Part shown: positions 7,098-15,108 of the stretch, in pieces
How the letters are laid out: each line of letters opens with the position of its first letter
Position numbering within the stretch: position 1 is the stretch's first letter
Assembly (NCBI GenBank): GCA_900757705.1
Contig: CAAEOW010000161.1
Location: 1-32,209, forward strand
Source of the DNA: an uncultured Collinsella sp.
Lineage (GTDB): Bacteria; Actinomycetota; Coriobacteriia; Coriobacteriales; Coriobacteriaceae
Direction: 5' to 3'
Length of the DNA: 32,209 bases
Made by a program: the position numbers and the translations under genes
The notes under the pieces: generated by a model
What the model was told of the DNA's origin: nothing
What the model saw: the letters and a program-made list of their open reading frames with translations, nothing else
Databases searched by the model: none

Positions 7098-9233
7098 GTG
7101 GCAAAAAAGCCTCAGCACGCTCAGAACAACCAGCGCAGTCAGCAGGACAAACAGGGCCAGCAGCAAAGGCGCGGCGGTAAGGCGCAGGGTGGGCACACCA
7201 CGCACACCCAGGCAGCGCCCTCACGCCCCTGGCGTCCGGGTCGCGATAAGTTCCTCCCCGTCAGCCGCGCCGACATGAACGCGCGCGGCTGGGACCAGTG
7301 CGACTTCGTCTACATCTGTGGCGACGCCTACGTGGACCATCCCAGCTTTGGCATGGCCATCGTCAGCCGCGTCCTTGATGCACACGGTTATAAGGTGGGC
7401 ATTATCTGCCAACCCGACTGGACCGACCCCGCCAGCATCACGGTGCTCGGCGAGCCGCGCCTGGGCTTCCTCGTCAGCGCCGGCAACATGGACTCCATGG
7501 TCAACCACTATTCGGTGACCAAGCACCGCCGCCACACCGACGCCTATACCCCTGGTGGCGAGGAGGGGCACCGCCCCAATCGTGCCGTCACGGTCTACGG
7601 CAACCTTATCCGTCAGACGTTCAAGGACGCCCCCATCATCATCGGCGGCATCGAGGCGAGCCTGCGCCGCCTGGCCCACTACGACTACTGGCAGGACAAG
7701 CTCAAGCGCTCGGTACTACTCGACTCGGGCGCCGACATCCTCATCTACGGCATGGGCGAGCACGCCATCGTCGAGATCGCCGACGCGCTCGATGCCGGGC
7801 TGCCCGTCGACCAGATCACTTATATCAACGGCACCGTCTACCGCACCAGCTCGCTCGACGAGGTCTACGACTACGACCTGCTGCCCAGCTGGGACGACCT
7901 TTCCGCCGACAAGCTCAACTACGCGCGCAGCTTTAACGTGCAGCAGCAGAATATGGACCCCATCACCGGACATCGCCTGGTAGAGCCCTACCCCAACAGC
8001 GTCTATGTGGTACAGAACCCGCCATCGGCGACGTTAACGACCGATGAGATGGACGAGGTGGCCGAGCTCCCCTACGCACGCGATTGGCATCCCGACTACG
8101 ACGCGGCAGGCGGCGTGCCGGCCTTTGCAGAGATCAAGTTTTCCATTAGCTCCAACCGCGGCTGTTTTGGCGAGTGCTCGTTTTGCGCCCTCACCTTCCA
8201 CCAGGGCCGCGTGTTGCAGATGCGCAGCCACGACTCGATCATACGCGAGGCCGAGCTGCTCACGCGCGATCCCGAGTTTAAGGGCTATATCAACGACGTG
8301 GGCGGACCGACGGCAAACTTTAGCCGCCCTGCCTGCGACAAACAGCTCAAGCACGGCGTGTGCAAGAACAAGCGCTGTCTGTGGCCGAGTGTGTGCAAGA
8401 ACATGGTGGTCGACGAGAGCGGCTACACGCAGCTGCTGCGCGATCTGCGCCAGCTGCCGGGCGTCAAGAAGGTCTTCGTGCGCAGCGGCATCCGCTTTGA
8501 CTACACCATGGCCGACGCCTCGGACGAGTTTTTGCGCGAGCTGCTGGAGCATCACGTCTCGGGCCAGCTGCGTGTAGCACCCGAGCACGTGAGCGACGCG
8601 GTGCTCTCCGTGATGGGCAAGCCGAGCCGCGCCGTCTACGACGCGTTCTGCCGTAAATTTGAACGCCTGAACCGCGAATACGGACTTAAACAGTATGTGG
8701 TGCCGTACCTGATCTCGAGCCACCCCGGTTCAACGATGAAGGAAGCCGTGGACCTTGCCGAGGCCGTGCGCGACATGGGCTACATGCCCGAGCAGGTGCA
8801 GGACTTCTACCCCACGCCGTCCACCATGTCGACCTGCATGTACTACACCGGCGTGGACCCACGCACCATGAAGCCGATCTACGTGGCACGCGACCCACAC
8901 GAGAAGGCCATGCAGCGTGCGCTCATCCAATACCGCAAGCCCGAGAACTACAAGCTCGTGCGCGAGGCGCTGGAAAAGGCCGGCCGTCGCGACCTGATCG
9001 GCTACACCAAGCATTGCCTGATTCGTCCCGTGCCGCCGCGCCCGGGCGAGACGTCTGCCGGCGGCGGGCATGGCACCGGCAAGAAGGGCGGCAAACCGCA
9101 CGGTGGTGCTGGCGGCAAGGGACCCAAAGGCAGCAAGGGGCACGGCGGCATGTCGCGCGCGCAGAACACCGCCGGCCGCAACCGTGCAGCTCAGGGACGT
9201 CAAGGCGCCAACGGAGGCGGACGCCGCAACTAG
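7098..9233 (+). CDS. ygiQ: YgiQ-family radical SAM protein
   Basis: This is a 711-residue protein colinear with E. coli YgiQ. It has the N-terminal block GWDQCDFVYICGDAYVDHPSFG, AGNMDSMVNHY, GGIEASLRRLAHYDYW, the radical SAM cysteines CFGECSFC near residue 355, and CYTH-like family blocks such as VRSGIRFDY and PEQVQDFYPTPSTMSTCMYYT near 570. YgiQ proteins are uncharacterised radical SAM enzymes. The C-terminal 60 residues are a low-complexity Gly/Lys/Arg/His tail, as is common in this family. GTG 7098 is preceded by GGGAGGG; the frame is open for another 56 codons upstream but that part looks non-coding and contains the palindrome. The stop overlaps the stop of the convergent protease gene. 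Confidence 0.9.
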   Translation: MAKKPQHAQNNQRSQQDKQGQQQRRGGKAQGGHTTHTQAAPSRPWRPGRDKFLPVSRADMNARGWDQCDFVYICGDAYVDHPSFGMAIVSRVLDAHGYKVGIICQPDWTDPASITVLGEPRLGFLVSAGNMDSMVNHYSVTKHRRHTDAYTPGGEEGHRPNRAVTVYGNLIRQTFKDAPIIIGGIEASLRRLAHYDYWQDKLKRSVLLDSGADILIYGMGEHAIVEIADALDAGLPVDQITYINGTVYRTSSLDEVYDYDLLPSWDDLSADKLNYARSFNVQQQNMDPITGHRLVEPYPNSVYVVQNPPSATLTTDEMDEVAELPYARDWHPDYDAAGGVPAFAEIKFSISSNRGCFGECSFCALTFHQGRVLQMRSHDSIIREAELLTRDPEFKGYINDVGGPTANFSRPACDKQLKHGVCKNKRCLWPSVCKNMVVDESGYTQLLRDLRQLPGVKKVFVRSGIRFDYTMADASDEFLRELLEHHVSGQLRVAPEHVSDAVLSVMGKPSRAVYDAFCRKFERLNREYGLKQYVVPYLISSHPGSTMKEAVDLAEAVRDMGYMPEQVQDFYPTPSTMSTCMYYTGVDPRTMKPIYVARDPHEKAMQRALIQYRKPENYKLVREALEKAGRRDLIGYTKHCLIRPVPPRPGETSAGGGHGTGKKGGKPHGGAGGKGPKGSKGHGGMSRAQNTAGRNRAAQGRQGANGGGRRN

Positions 9234-10141
9234 GGCAGCGGTGCGCTCGCTGCGTCCATCCCACACGCGCTGCGCAGCGACCGCATTGCCTCAACGAGGA
9301 TGACGCCGGCGATAGCGACCGTAATTGCCACGTCGAACGGCGTGTTCACAAACCAGAGCAACGTCATGAGATACGACCCGGCATTAAAGGCGAAGTGCAG
9401 CAGGATCGTGTAGCGGAGCTTTCCGGTCGTCACGAGCACCCAACCAAAGATGAGGCCAGCGGCACCCGCGTAGCAACCTTGCACCCAGTTCATGTGCATA
9501 AAACCGAAGATTGCCGCCTGCAGCACAATCGCCGCGGTGATACCCCACGTGCTCGGGGCCGCCCAGGGCACCATGGCGCCGTCCTGCGCACCCGCACGAC
9601 GCCGGCGCTTCCAAAGTGGGCGGCACTGCGGATTAAACGCTCGGAGCGAGAACTCAAAAATAATGCCGCGTACCAGCAGCTCTTCACAAAATGGGGCGCC
9701 GAGCACCGTAGTCAGGACGGCGAGATAGCTGGTGTCGCCCATGCCTGTTTCCTCGACAAGCTCGCTGTAGTCGGCCGCAGCCTCGGGCAACAGCGACAGC
9801 ACGGCGTCGGTCACGTAGCCAACGACCACCTGCAGGGCAAGGCCGATCACGATAACGCAGGCGATGCGCTTCCACGCCCCACGCGCTCCCCCGCCGAGCG
9901 GATGCGCGCTTTGCCGGCGTGCCATAAACGAACGCGGCCACAGATAACGCCACCACAGCAGCGCCATTAAAAACGATGCCGTCTGCGCGACAGCCTGAAG
10001 CAATTGAATATCGAGGCCGTCAATCGAAAAGCCCATGAACACCGATGCGACGCCCAGAGCGGAGAACAAAACCACGCTCAGGGCGATATCGGCAGCGACG
10101 ACGCCAAAACAGGCAAGCGCCCAAATCATCGCATTGAGCAT
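9230..10141 (-). CDS. CPBP-family intramembrane metalloprotease
   Basis: This is a 303-residue membrane protein with about seven or eight hydrophobic segments. It has the three CPBP (CAAX protease/bacteriocin-processing, ABI) motifs in order: the Glu-Glu motif EELLVRG near residue 152, FGFMHMNW with the ligand His, and the C-terminal HFAFNAG. These residues form the metal site. Bacterial members act in peptide maturation, bacteriocin immunity or protein quality control; the target here is not evident. Being 4 kb from the RiPP locus it could in principle act on that peptide, but nothing in the sequence ties them. ATG 10141 is chosen because GAGGAGG lies 5 bases upstream. The stop shares the palindromic CTAG with the ygiQ stop. 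Confidence 0.88.
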   Translation of the reverse strand: MLNAMIWALACFGVVAADIALSVVLFSALGVASVFMGFSIDGLDIQLLQAVAQTASFLMALLWWRYLWPRSFMARRQSAHPLGGGARGAWKRIACVIVIGLALQVVVGYVTDAVLSLLPEAAADYSELVEETGMGDTSYLAVLTTVLGAPFCEELLVRGIIFEFSLRAFNPQCRPLWKRRRRAGAQDGAMVPWAAPSTWGITAAIVLQAAIFGFMHMNWVQGCYAGAAGLIFGWVLVTTGKLRYTILLHFAFNAGSYLMTLLWFVNTPFDVAITVAIAGVILVEAMRSLRSACGMDAASAPLP

Positions 10142-10159
10142 GCCAACCTCCTCAAAACC

Positions 10160-10232
10160 CGGCACTTAGGGACGTTCCTTAACTGCCGGCAGAAAAGGAA
10201 CGTCCCCAAATGCCGGCAGTTTGGGACAGTCA
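10160..10232. repeat. Palindromic repeat, family B (GGGACGTTCC/TGCCGGCA type), full copy
   Basis: GGGACGTTCCTT (10169-10180) and AAGGAACGTCCC (10195-10206) are perfect inverted arms. An interleaved second pair, AACTGCCGGCA (10181-10191) and TGCCGGCAGTT (10211-10221), allows an alternative fold. A related copy lies at 26116-26160. It occupies the gap between the CPBP protease and the antitoxin gene. Confidence 0.7.
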
Positions 10233-10433
10233 TTGTTGATGAGAATCGGGCGCAGTGCCAAAAGCCCCGTTGGGCGAGATGTCGAACGGGAAGGTGCCGC
10301 AGCGATTGAACGCGGCGATGAACATGCGAATGGCGTTGGACGGCGTGGTGCCCACGAGCTGGGTTGCCGCCGCGAAGGCCGCCTTTTCCTCGGGCAAGAC
10401 CTTCGCGACAACCGGGGTCATGTGTTCTGCCAT
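10230..10433 (-). CDS. RelB/DinJ-family antitoxin, orphan
   Basis: This is a 67-residue protein beginning MAEHMTPVVAKVLPEEKAAF. It continues with a ribbon-helix-helix pattern, TPSNAIRMFIAAFNRCGTFPFDI, that closely follows the DinJ/RelB layout (basic strand, helix with TxSxAIRMF, then PFD). Such antitoxins bind a YafQ/RelE-type RNase and repress their own promoter. AAGGAAG lies before ATG 10433. No toxin frame follows; within 25 bases of the stop the sequence becomes repeat B. It is therefore a solitary antitoxin, a remnant, or a repressor of something else. The tail after PFDI (SPNGAFGTAPDSHQQ) shows no family signal. Confidence 0.72.
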   Translation of the reverse strand: MAEHMTPVVAKVLPEEKAAFAAATQLVGTTPSNAIRMFIAAFNRCGTFPFDISPNGAFGTAPDSHQQ

Positions 10434-10547
10434 GGCGCTTCCTTTTTGAAACGACGGTGGTGCGGATAGATGCGGGCCACGCGGCTGGGCGACGGGCTGT
10501 GAAGGCAACCCGATTGGCCCGCATCCGAAGTTTGTTTCTGCGGCGTT

Positions 10548-10592
10548 GGTATTACTTGGTATTCCTAAGTATTACCCCGCAGATAGAATACC
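10548..10592. promoter_or_regulatory. Candidate antitoxin operator with GGTATT half-sites
   Basis: GGTATTACTT (10548-10557) faces AAGTATTACC (10567-10576) with one mismatch. GGTATTC (10558-10564) faces GAATACC (10586-10592). The sites lie 115 to 160 bases upstream of the RelB/DinJ-like start. RelB-family proteins bind inverted repeats at their own promoters, so autoregulation is a reasonable inference. Confidence 0.4.
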
Positions 10593-10613
10593 ACATTCGC
10601 CCTACCCTTACAG

Positions 10614-10744
10614 GTAGATTATTGGGACATGCCCGTGAATCTACTTTTGAGTCTTCGAGCGACGGATCGGAACGCCCGTAAAGCAAAAAGGTGGATTTTC
10701 GGGCATGTCCCAAAAATCCACCTGCAAGGCGTTATGAGATTGGA
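10614..10744. repeat. Palindromic repeat family A, locus 1 (two palindromes)
   Basis: Palindrome 1 (10614-10644) has arms GTAGATT/AATCTAC around GGGACATGCCC. Palindrome 2 (10690-10722) has arms GGTGGATTTT/AAAATCCACC around GGGCATGTCCC. Palindrome 2 lies in a 68-base unit (10677-10744) that recurs at 14972-15039 with only four differences by my count. Two of those differences compensate each other in the stem. Confidence 0.8.
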
Positions 10745-10822
10745 GCTTTTTAGGATGGGGCGAAAAGCCTACTTTTCCCAGTTGATAGGCTGAGCAAATT
10801 AGGACACGGCTCGGCACGCAGT

Positions 10823-10856
10823 AGTCCCCGGCGGCAGTTCATTGCCGTCGGGGGCT
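10823..10856 (-). terminator. Strong hairpin downstream of the beta-glucoside PTS operon
   Basis: AGTCCCCGGCGGCA (10823-10836) pairs with TGCCGTCGGGGGCT (10843-10856) with two G-U pairs and a 6-base loop. It lies about 60 bases after the EIIBC stop on the minus strand. No T run follows, so Rho help or only 3'-end protection is possible. Confidence 0.5.
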
Positions 10857-10917
10857 TCTGGATAAAGGCGTTATCAACCGCTCCTCACGTCAGTGCATAA
10901 GCAAAGCGGTCAAGCGG

Positions 10918-12300
10918 CTATCCCTCCTGCTGGGTTCCAAAACGACCCCAGAGGCCAAAGGAGAGCACAGCAGCGACAACCCATGTGACCGCGATGCATG
11001 CCACAATCATGATGAGGTTCATCGGATTGCCGCTAGGATCAGCATAGACGGGCAGCGAGGTAATACCGGGCATTACAAAACCAAAGCACTTGGCACCCAG
11101 AATAACCGTAAGCGCGCCGCCGATTCCGTCCGCGATCATGGCAGCGGCGAGCGGGGTCTTGTTGGGCACCTGAACGGTAAAGAGCGCCGGCTCGGAGATG
11201 CCCATAAAGGCCGAGAACGCGCAGGTCATTGCTGCGGACTTAAGCTTCTCATTCTTCATGCGCAAAGCCGCTCCAAAGGCCGCGCCGCTCTCGGCAAGGT
11301 TATGGCAGAACGAGACGGGCAACAGATAGTCGTAGCCAAGCGTTGCGATGTTCGAAATCTGGATCGGGCTCGTGGACTGATGCATGCCAAAGAGAACGAT
11401 CAGTGGCATAAAGAAGCCGAGCAGGAAACCGGCGACAGGCCCCAGAGTCGAGAACAACCAGACAATACCGTTTGCAAGACCGATGCCGCACCAAGCACCG
11501 ATGGGTGCCAGCACAAAAAGATTGACGGGGATAACGATGGCCAGCGAAAGCGCTGGTACCACGACGAGCTTGAACAGGTCGGGGATAAACCGATCAATTG
11601 CGCGGTACACATAGGCCAGGCCGATCACGCCAAAGATCACCGGGAACACCGAGTCCGCATAGCTAAATACGGGAACGGCCATGCCGAAGAGCGTGAGCGG
11701 GGTCTCACCCGTGCCCACAGCGTTAACGAGCGTGGGATACATCAACGAGCCGGCAACGCACAGGGCGAGAGAGCGGTTGACATGGAACTTGTCCGCCGTC
11801 GACATCGCCAGCAAAAACGGCAGGAAGTAGAACGGGATATCGGAGATCATGTTAAAGATCGCAAAATCGCCCGCACCTGTATCGATTCCAAAGGCCGCAA
11901 CCGCAGCTAGAATGCCCTTGACGATACCGCCGGCCACCAACGCCGGAATGATCGCGGAAAAGATACCGGTAATGATGTCAAAGATGCGTGCCGAGCGCCC
12001 ACCCGCGGAATCAGACTGCCCGGGATCGGCCGCGACCTCGCCCGCCATCTTGTCGCCGAGCAGCGGCTCGAGCTCGTTGTACACCGCCTCGACGCCGGCG
12101 CCGATAATGACCTGCCACTGACCGTCCTTTATCTGGGCGCCCAGCGCACCGTCGAGTTTCTTAAGTGCATCGAGATCCGCTTTACTGTCATCCTTGAGGT
12201 TGAAACGCAGGCGCGTGATACAGTGCGTTGCAACCAAAACGTTCTCGGCCCCGCCGACCTTCTCCAACACAGTCGCGGCCAGTTCCTTTTTGTCGGTCAT
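10918..12300 (-). CDS. PTS beta-glucoside-type transporter, EIIB-EIIC, without EIIA
   Basis: This is a 460-residue permease of the sucrose/beta-glucoside (BglF) PTS class. The EIIB domain is N-terminal, with phosphorylated Cys27 in ATHCITRLRF. The EIIC domain follows with about ten hydrophobic segments and family blocks IPALVAGGIVKGIL, DIPFYFLPFLLAMSTADKF, FGMHQSTSPI and MGISEPALFTV. It transports and phosphorylates a beta-glucoside, handing the 6-phospho product to the GH1 enzyme encoded 12 bases upstream in the same operon. The C-terminal EIIA domain found in BglF is absent, so phosphate must come from a separate EIIA, possibly the one at 25389-25901. ATG 12300 is preferred over GTG 12309 because AGGGAG lies 8 bases before it. 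The substrate is inferred from the neighbour. Confidence 0.92.
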   Translation of the reverse strand: MTDKKELAATVLEKVGGAENVLVATHCITRLRFNLKDDSKADLDALKKLDGALGAQIKDGQWQVIIGAGVEAVYNELEPLLGDKMAGEVAADPGQSDSAGGRSARIFDIITGIFSAIIPALVAGGIVKGILAAVAAFGIDTGAGDFAIFNMISDIPFYFLPFLLAMSTADKFHVNRSLALCVAGSLMYPTLVNAVGTGETPLTLFGMAVPVFSYADSVFPVIFGVIGLAYVYRAIDRFIPDLFKLVVVPALSLAIVIPVNLFVLAPIGAWCGIGLANGIVWLFSTLGPVAGFLLGFFMPLIVLFGMHQSTSPIQISNIATLGYDYLLPVSFCHNLAESGAAFGAALRMKNEKLKSAAMTCAFSAFMGISEPALFTVQVPNKTPLAAAMIADGIGGALTVILGAKCFGFVMPGITSLPVYADPSGNPMNLIMIVACIAVTWVVAAVLSFGLWGRFGTQQEG

Positions 12301-12312
12301 CAGTATCACTCC

Positions 12313-13791
12313 CTATTCCAGATTCTTGCCATTGGACTCGATGCACTTCTGATACCAGTAGAACGAATCCTTCTTGTAACGCTTGGCCGTTCCCTTACCG
12401 CAGTTATCGAGGTCAACGTAAATAAGTCCGTAGCGTTTATCCATCGTGAGCGGACCGCAGGCAACAAGGTCCAAAAAGCCCCAGATCATATAACCACGCA
12501 CGTCCACGCCGTCGATGACGGCCTCCTTGAGAGCCGCAACATGCTGCCGGATGTAATCAATGCGGTACTCGTCGTGAACCGTCCCGTCCGCCTCGAGCGT
12601 GTCACTCGTACCCAGGCCGTTCTCGGCGATATACAGCGGCAGGCCATAGCGATCGTACATCTGATTGAGCGTGATACGCAGGCCCAGGGGATCGAGCTGC
12701 CAGCCCCATTCGCTCGTCTCGAGATAGGGATTCTTGTTGGCCATCACCAGGTTGCCCGCAGTCTTCTCCCAACCCTGGTCACAGGTGGAAACCTGGGAGA
12801 AGTAGTACGAGAAGGACAAGAAATCGACCGTATTGGCCGCGATGATATCCAGATCACCCGGTTCCATCTGGATTTCAATCCCCAGCTTGTCAAAGTAGCG
12901 GTCCATGTATGCGGGGTATTTACCGCGCGCCATGATATCGGTGTAGAACCAGTTGGAATACTGGTCATCATGGATCGCCTGCAGGTTGTCCTCGGGACGG
13001 CAGGTGGCTGGGTAGGTACAGAAGCGGGCGATCATACCGCCGACAGGAGTGCCGGGAGAGAGCTCGTGCACCGTCTTGACGGCAAGCGCGTTGGCGATGA
13101 ACTCGTGATGCAGGCACTGGAAAATCGCCTGGTCAAAGTCCTCTCCTTCCTCATCCTTTACCAGACAGACGCCGTCCCACGGGGAGAAGCGTGCAGCATT
13201 AAACTCGTTAAAGGGGAGCCAGAAGTCAACGAGGTCACCAAACTCCCTCACGATGGTCTCGACATAGCGAACAAAGAAGTCGATCGTCTTGCGGCTCTTC
13301 CAGCCGCCGTACTTAACCACCAGGTTGACGGGGATATCGTAGTGCAGCATGGTGACGAACGTCTTGATGCCGTGGCGCTTGCACTCCCCCAGCATGCTGC
13401 GGTACCACTCGATGCCCTCGCGGTTGGGTTCGGCGTCGTCGCCGTTGGGAAAGATGCGGCTCCAGCACACCGAGGTGCGGAAGAGCTTGAGGCCCATCTC
13501 GCCAAACAGCGCGATATCCTCTTTATAGTGGTGGTAGAAATCGTTTCCTCGGCGGAACGGATAGAACTCGGTGCCATCGTCTGCAAGTGCGGCCACCAGC
13601 TCATCATGGCTAAAGGGGTTGTTGTGGTGCTTCTCCTCGATCTGGTCGCGCGTCCACGTGCCGTCGAGCCAGCGGCAATCTTGAGTCGACTTGCCTTTGC
13701 CGCCCTCATTCCAGGCTCCGTCTGCCTGCGAGCACGAAATCGCCCCGCCCCACAGGAAATCGGAATCGAAGCCGGTCTTGATCTTGCCCAT
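12313..13791 (-). CDS. 6-phospho-beta-glucosidase, glycoside hydrolase family 1
   Basis: This is a 492-residue GH1 enzyme, the usual size for the family. It starts MGKIKTGFDSDFLWGGAISC. The acid/base Glu196 sits in LPFNEFN and the nucleophile Glu at about 389 in IAENGLG. Other GH1 blocks are LFRTSVCWSRIFPNG, VTMLHYDIP, and RGYMIWGFLDLVACG near the C-terminus. The C-terminal region DKRYGLIYVDLDN with RYKKDSFYWYQ matches phospho-beta-glucosidases that recognise the 6-phosphate. It hydrolyses phosphorylated beta-glucosides delivered by the downstream EIIBC, giving glucose 6-phosphate and an aglycone. GGGAGG lies just before the ATG. The gene is first in a two-gene operon divergent from an AraC-type regulator. 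Confidence 0.94.
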   Translation of the reverse strand: MGKIKTGFDSDFLWGGAISCSQADGAWNEGGKGKSTQDCRWLDGTWTRDQIEEKHHNNPFSHDELVAALADDGTEFYPFRRGNDFYHHYKEDIALFGEMGLKLFRTSVCWSRIFPNGDDAEPNREGIEWYRSMLGECKRHGIKTFVTMLHYDIPVNLVVKYGGWKSRKTIDFFVRYVETIVREFGDLVDFWLPFNEFNAARFSPWDGVCLVKDEEGEDFDQAIFQCLHHEFIANALAVKTVHELSPGTPVGGMIARFCTYPATCRPEDNLQAIHDDQYSNWFYTDIMARGKYPAYMDRYFDKLGIEIQMEPGDLDIIAANTVDFLSFSYYFSQVSTCDQGWEKTAGNLVMANKNPYLETSEWGWQLDPLGLRITLNQMYDRYGLPLYIAENGLGTSDTLEADGTVHDEYRIDYIRQHVAALKEAVIDGVDVRGYMIWGFLDLVACGPLTMDKRYGLIYVDLDNCGKGTAKRYKKDSFYWYQKCIESNGKNLE

Positions 13792-13861
13792 AGTTCCTCC
13801 CTCTATGTGACGTCCCTTTCGACGCCATCAATATACGAAGGATTTTGAGCAAGAAAAATAG

Positions 13862-13882
13862 CATAGAAAAGGCTAATCTATG
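13862..13882. promoter_or_regulatory. Candidate regulator site between the GH1 operon and araC-type gene
   Basis: CATAGA (13862-13867) and TCTATG (13877-13882) are an inverted pair separated by 9 bases. They are centred in the 162-base divergent gap. An AraC-family dimer could bind here, but only a short repeat supports it. Confidence 0.35.
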
Positions 13883-13953
13883 TCAGATTTTTTGATAGTC
13901 TGCCATTAGGAAGGCAAAGGATACCGTTCAACCAAACCCCTTGGAGGCATCGC

Positions 13954-14946
13954 ATGAAAGACCACAGGCTTAAGCACCTCCTCTATGCCCACTCCCCATC
14001 GGAGGACTGGCATCTGGAACACCCGGGGCAGCTAAGTCCCCGATACCGAAACATCCCGCAGGTCGAGATCAACGAGCGCCAGGTCTACCTCTTTGATTGG
14101 GAGAGCACCCTACAGGAAAGCCCCATCGGCCTGATCAGGGAGACGAGGTTCACCGACGTCCCCGCCCATATCAACCACGATATGGAACTCACCTTTATCT
14201 ATGACGGAACCTGCGAGTTTGTTATCAACGGGCGCGCTCTCAGCCTTAAGACCGGCGATATCCTCATCTGCAACACCGGGGTCGTGCGCAGCTCGCCCAA
14301 CATCAAGGGGAAAAACGATATCGTCATTTCGATGGTCTTTCGCAAGGAGTTCTTCGACTCGGTCTTTCTGAGCCGCCTGCCGGGCGCAAGCTCGCTCACC
14401 AATCTCCTCTTTGATTTTGTATCCAAGAACCGCCAGGCAACGCGCTATTTGGTGCTGCCGGAGGACTATGCCCGCCAGGCCCGAGGAATCATCGAACTAC
14501 TCTATGTTGAGTACCACTTTAAGGATCTCTACTCTAACGAGTTGATGACCGATCTCGCAAGCGCCCTGTTTTTAACCATTATCCAAGGGCTCTACCGCAG
14601 GCGGGAATCGTTTGACCAAAAATCAACCGACGACGACCGCATCGTACGGGTGCTCAAACACGTGGAGCAGGAGTACAAGACCTGCACGCTCGAGAGCGCC
14701 GCGGCCATCGCAGGATACAGTCCCGCCTACCTCAGCAACCTCATCAAGGAGAAAACAGGACGCACGTTTTCGCAGATCAAGCTCGACCAGCAGCTCAGCG
14801 AAGCCGCTTATCTGCTCAACAACACCGGGCTCTCGATTACGCGCGTGGCCCAAAAGGTGGGCATTTCCAACATGTCGTATTTTTACGCCAAATTCAAAGA
14901 CGTGTTTGGCATGACACCCAAGGCGTACCGGGGGCTTTCAAAATAG
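13954..14946 (+). CDS. AraC-family transcriptional regulator with cupin sensor domain
   Basis: This is a 330-residue protein. Residues about 60 to 170 form a cupin-like sugar-sensing domain (INHDMELTFIYDGTCEFVINGRALSLKTGDILI). The last 100 residues hold two helix-turn-helix motifs (LESAAAIAGYSPAYLSNLIKEKTGRTF, then LSITRVAQKVGISNMSYFYAKFKDVFGMTPKAYR) typical of AraC/XylS proteins. GGAGG lies 6 bases before ATG. It is transcribed divergently from the GH1/EIIBC operon, so it most likely activates that operon when a beta-glucoside is present. The family is certain; the effector and target are inferred from position. Confidence 0.92.
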   Translation: MKDHRLKHLLYAHSPSEDWHLEHPGQLSPRYRNIPQVEINERQVYLFDWESTLQESPIGLIRETRFTDVPAHINHDMELTFIYDGTCEFVINGRALSLKTGDILICNTGVVRSSPNIKGKNDIVISMVFRKEFFDSVFLSRLPGASSLTNLLFDFVSKNRQATRYLVLPEDYARQARGIIELLYVEYHFKDLYSNELMTDLASALFLTIIQGLYRRRESFDQKSTDDDRIVRVLKHVEQEYKTCTLESAAAIAGYSPAYLSNLIKEKTGRTFSQIKLDQQLSEAAYLLNNTGLSITRVAQKVGISNMSYFYAKFKDVFGMTPKAYRGLSK

Positions 14947-14971
14947 GAGTACCTAAGGACGAGGTACGGCA

Positions 14972-15108
14972 CGTAAAGCAAAGAGGTAGATTTTCGGGTA
15001 TGTCCCAAAAATCTACCTGCAAGGCGTTATGAGATTGGAATTGTCGGAGGACCGGGTTTGCCCCGCGCATCTAAAAGGTAGATTTCTAGGCATGTCCCAA
15101 TAATCTAC
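14972..15108. repeat. Palindromic repeat family A, locus 2 (two palindromes)
   Basis: Palindrome 3 (14984-15018) has arms AGGTAGATTTT/AAAATCTACCT and sits in the 68-base unit 14972-15039, nearly identical to 10677-10744. Palindrome 4 (15078-15108, arms GTAGATT/AATCTAC) matches palindrome 1 in inverse orientation. The right end overlaps the end of the ABC permease-ATPase gene. Confidence 0.8.

Larger units (their letters stand above)
10434..10917. other. Intergenic region with antitoxin operator and repeat A pair
   Basis: No gene is supported in this 484-base stretch. In order it holds the upstream region of the antitoxin gene with GGTATT-type half-sites (10548-10592), two palindromes of repeat family A (10614-10644 and 10690-10722), an A+T-rich stretch, and a strong hairpin near 10826-10853 downstream of the PTS operon. 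Confidence 0.6.

Noticed and set aside
9230..10141. Assigning the CPBP protease to the RiPP locus
   Set aside because: It is 3 kb beyond the island border, in host-like G+C-rich sequence, with two unrelated genes between; kept only as a possibility.
12223..13848. A 541-codon plus-strand frame
   Set aside because: It lies opposite the GH1 gene, whose catalytic motifs are intact; no ribosome site or family signal.
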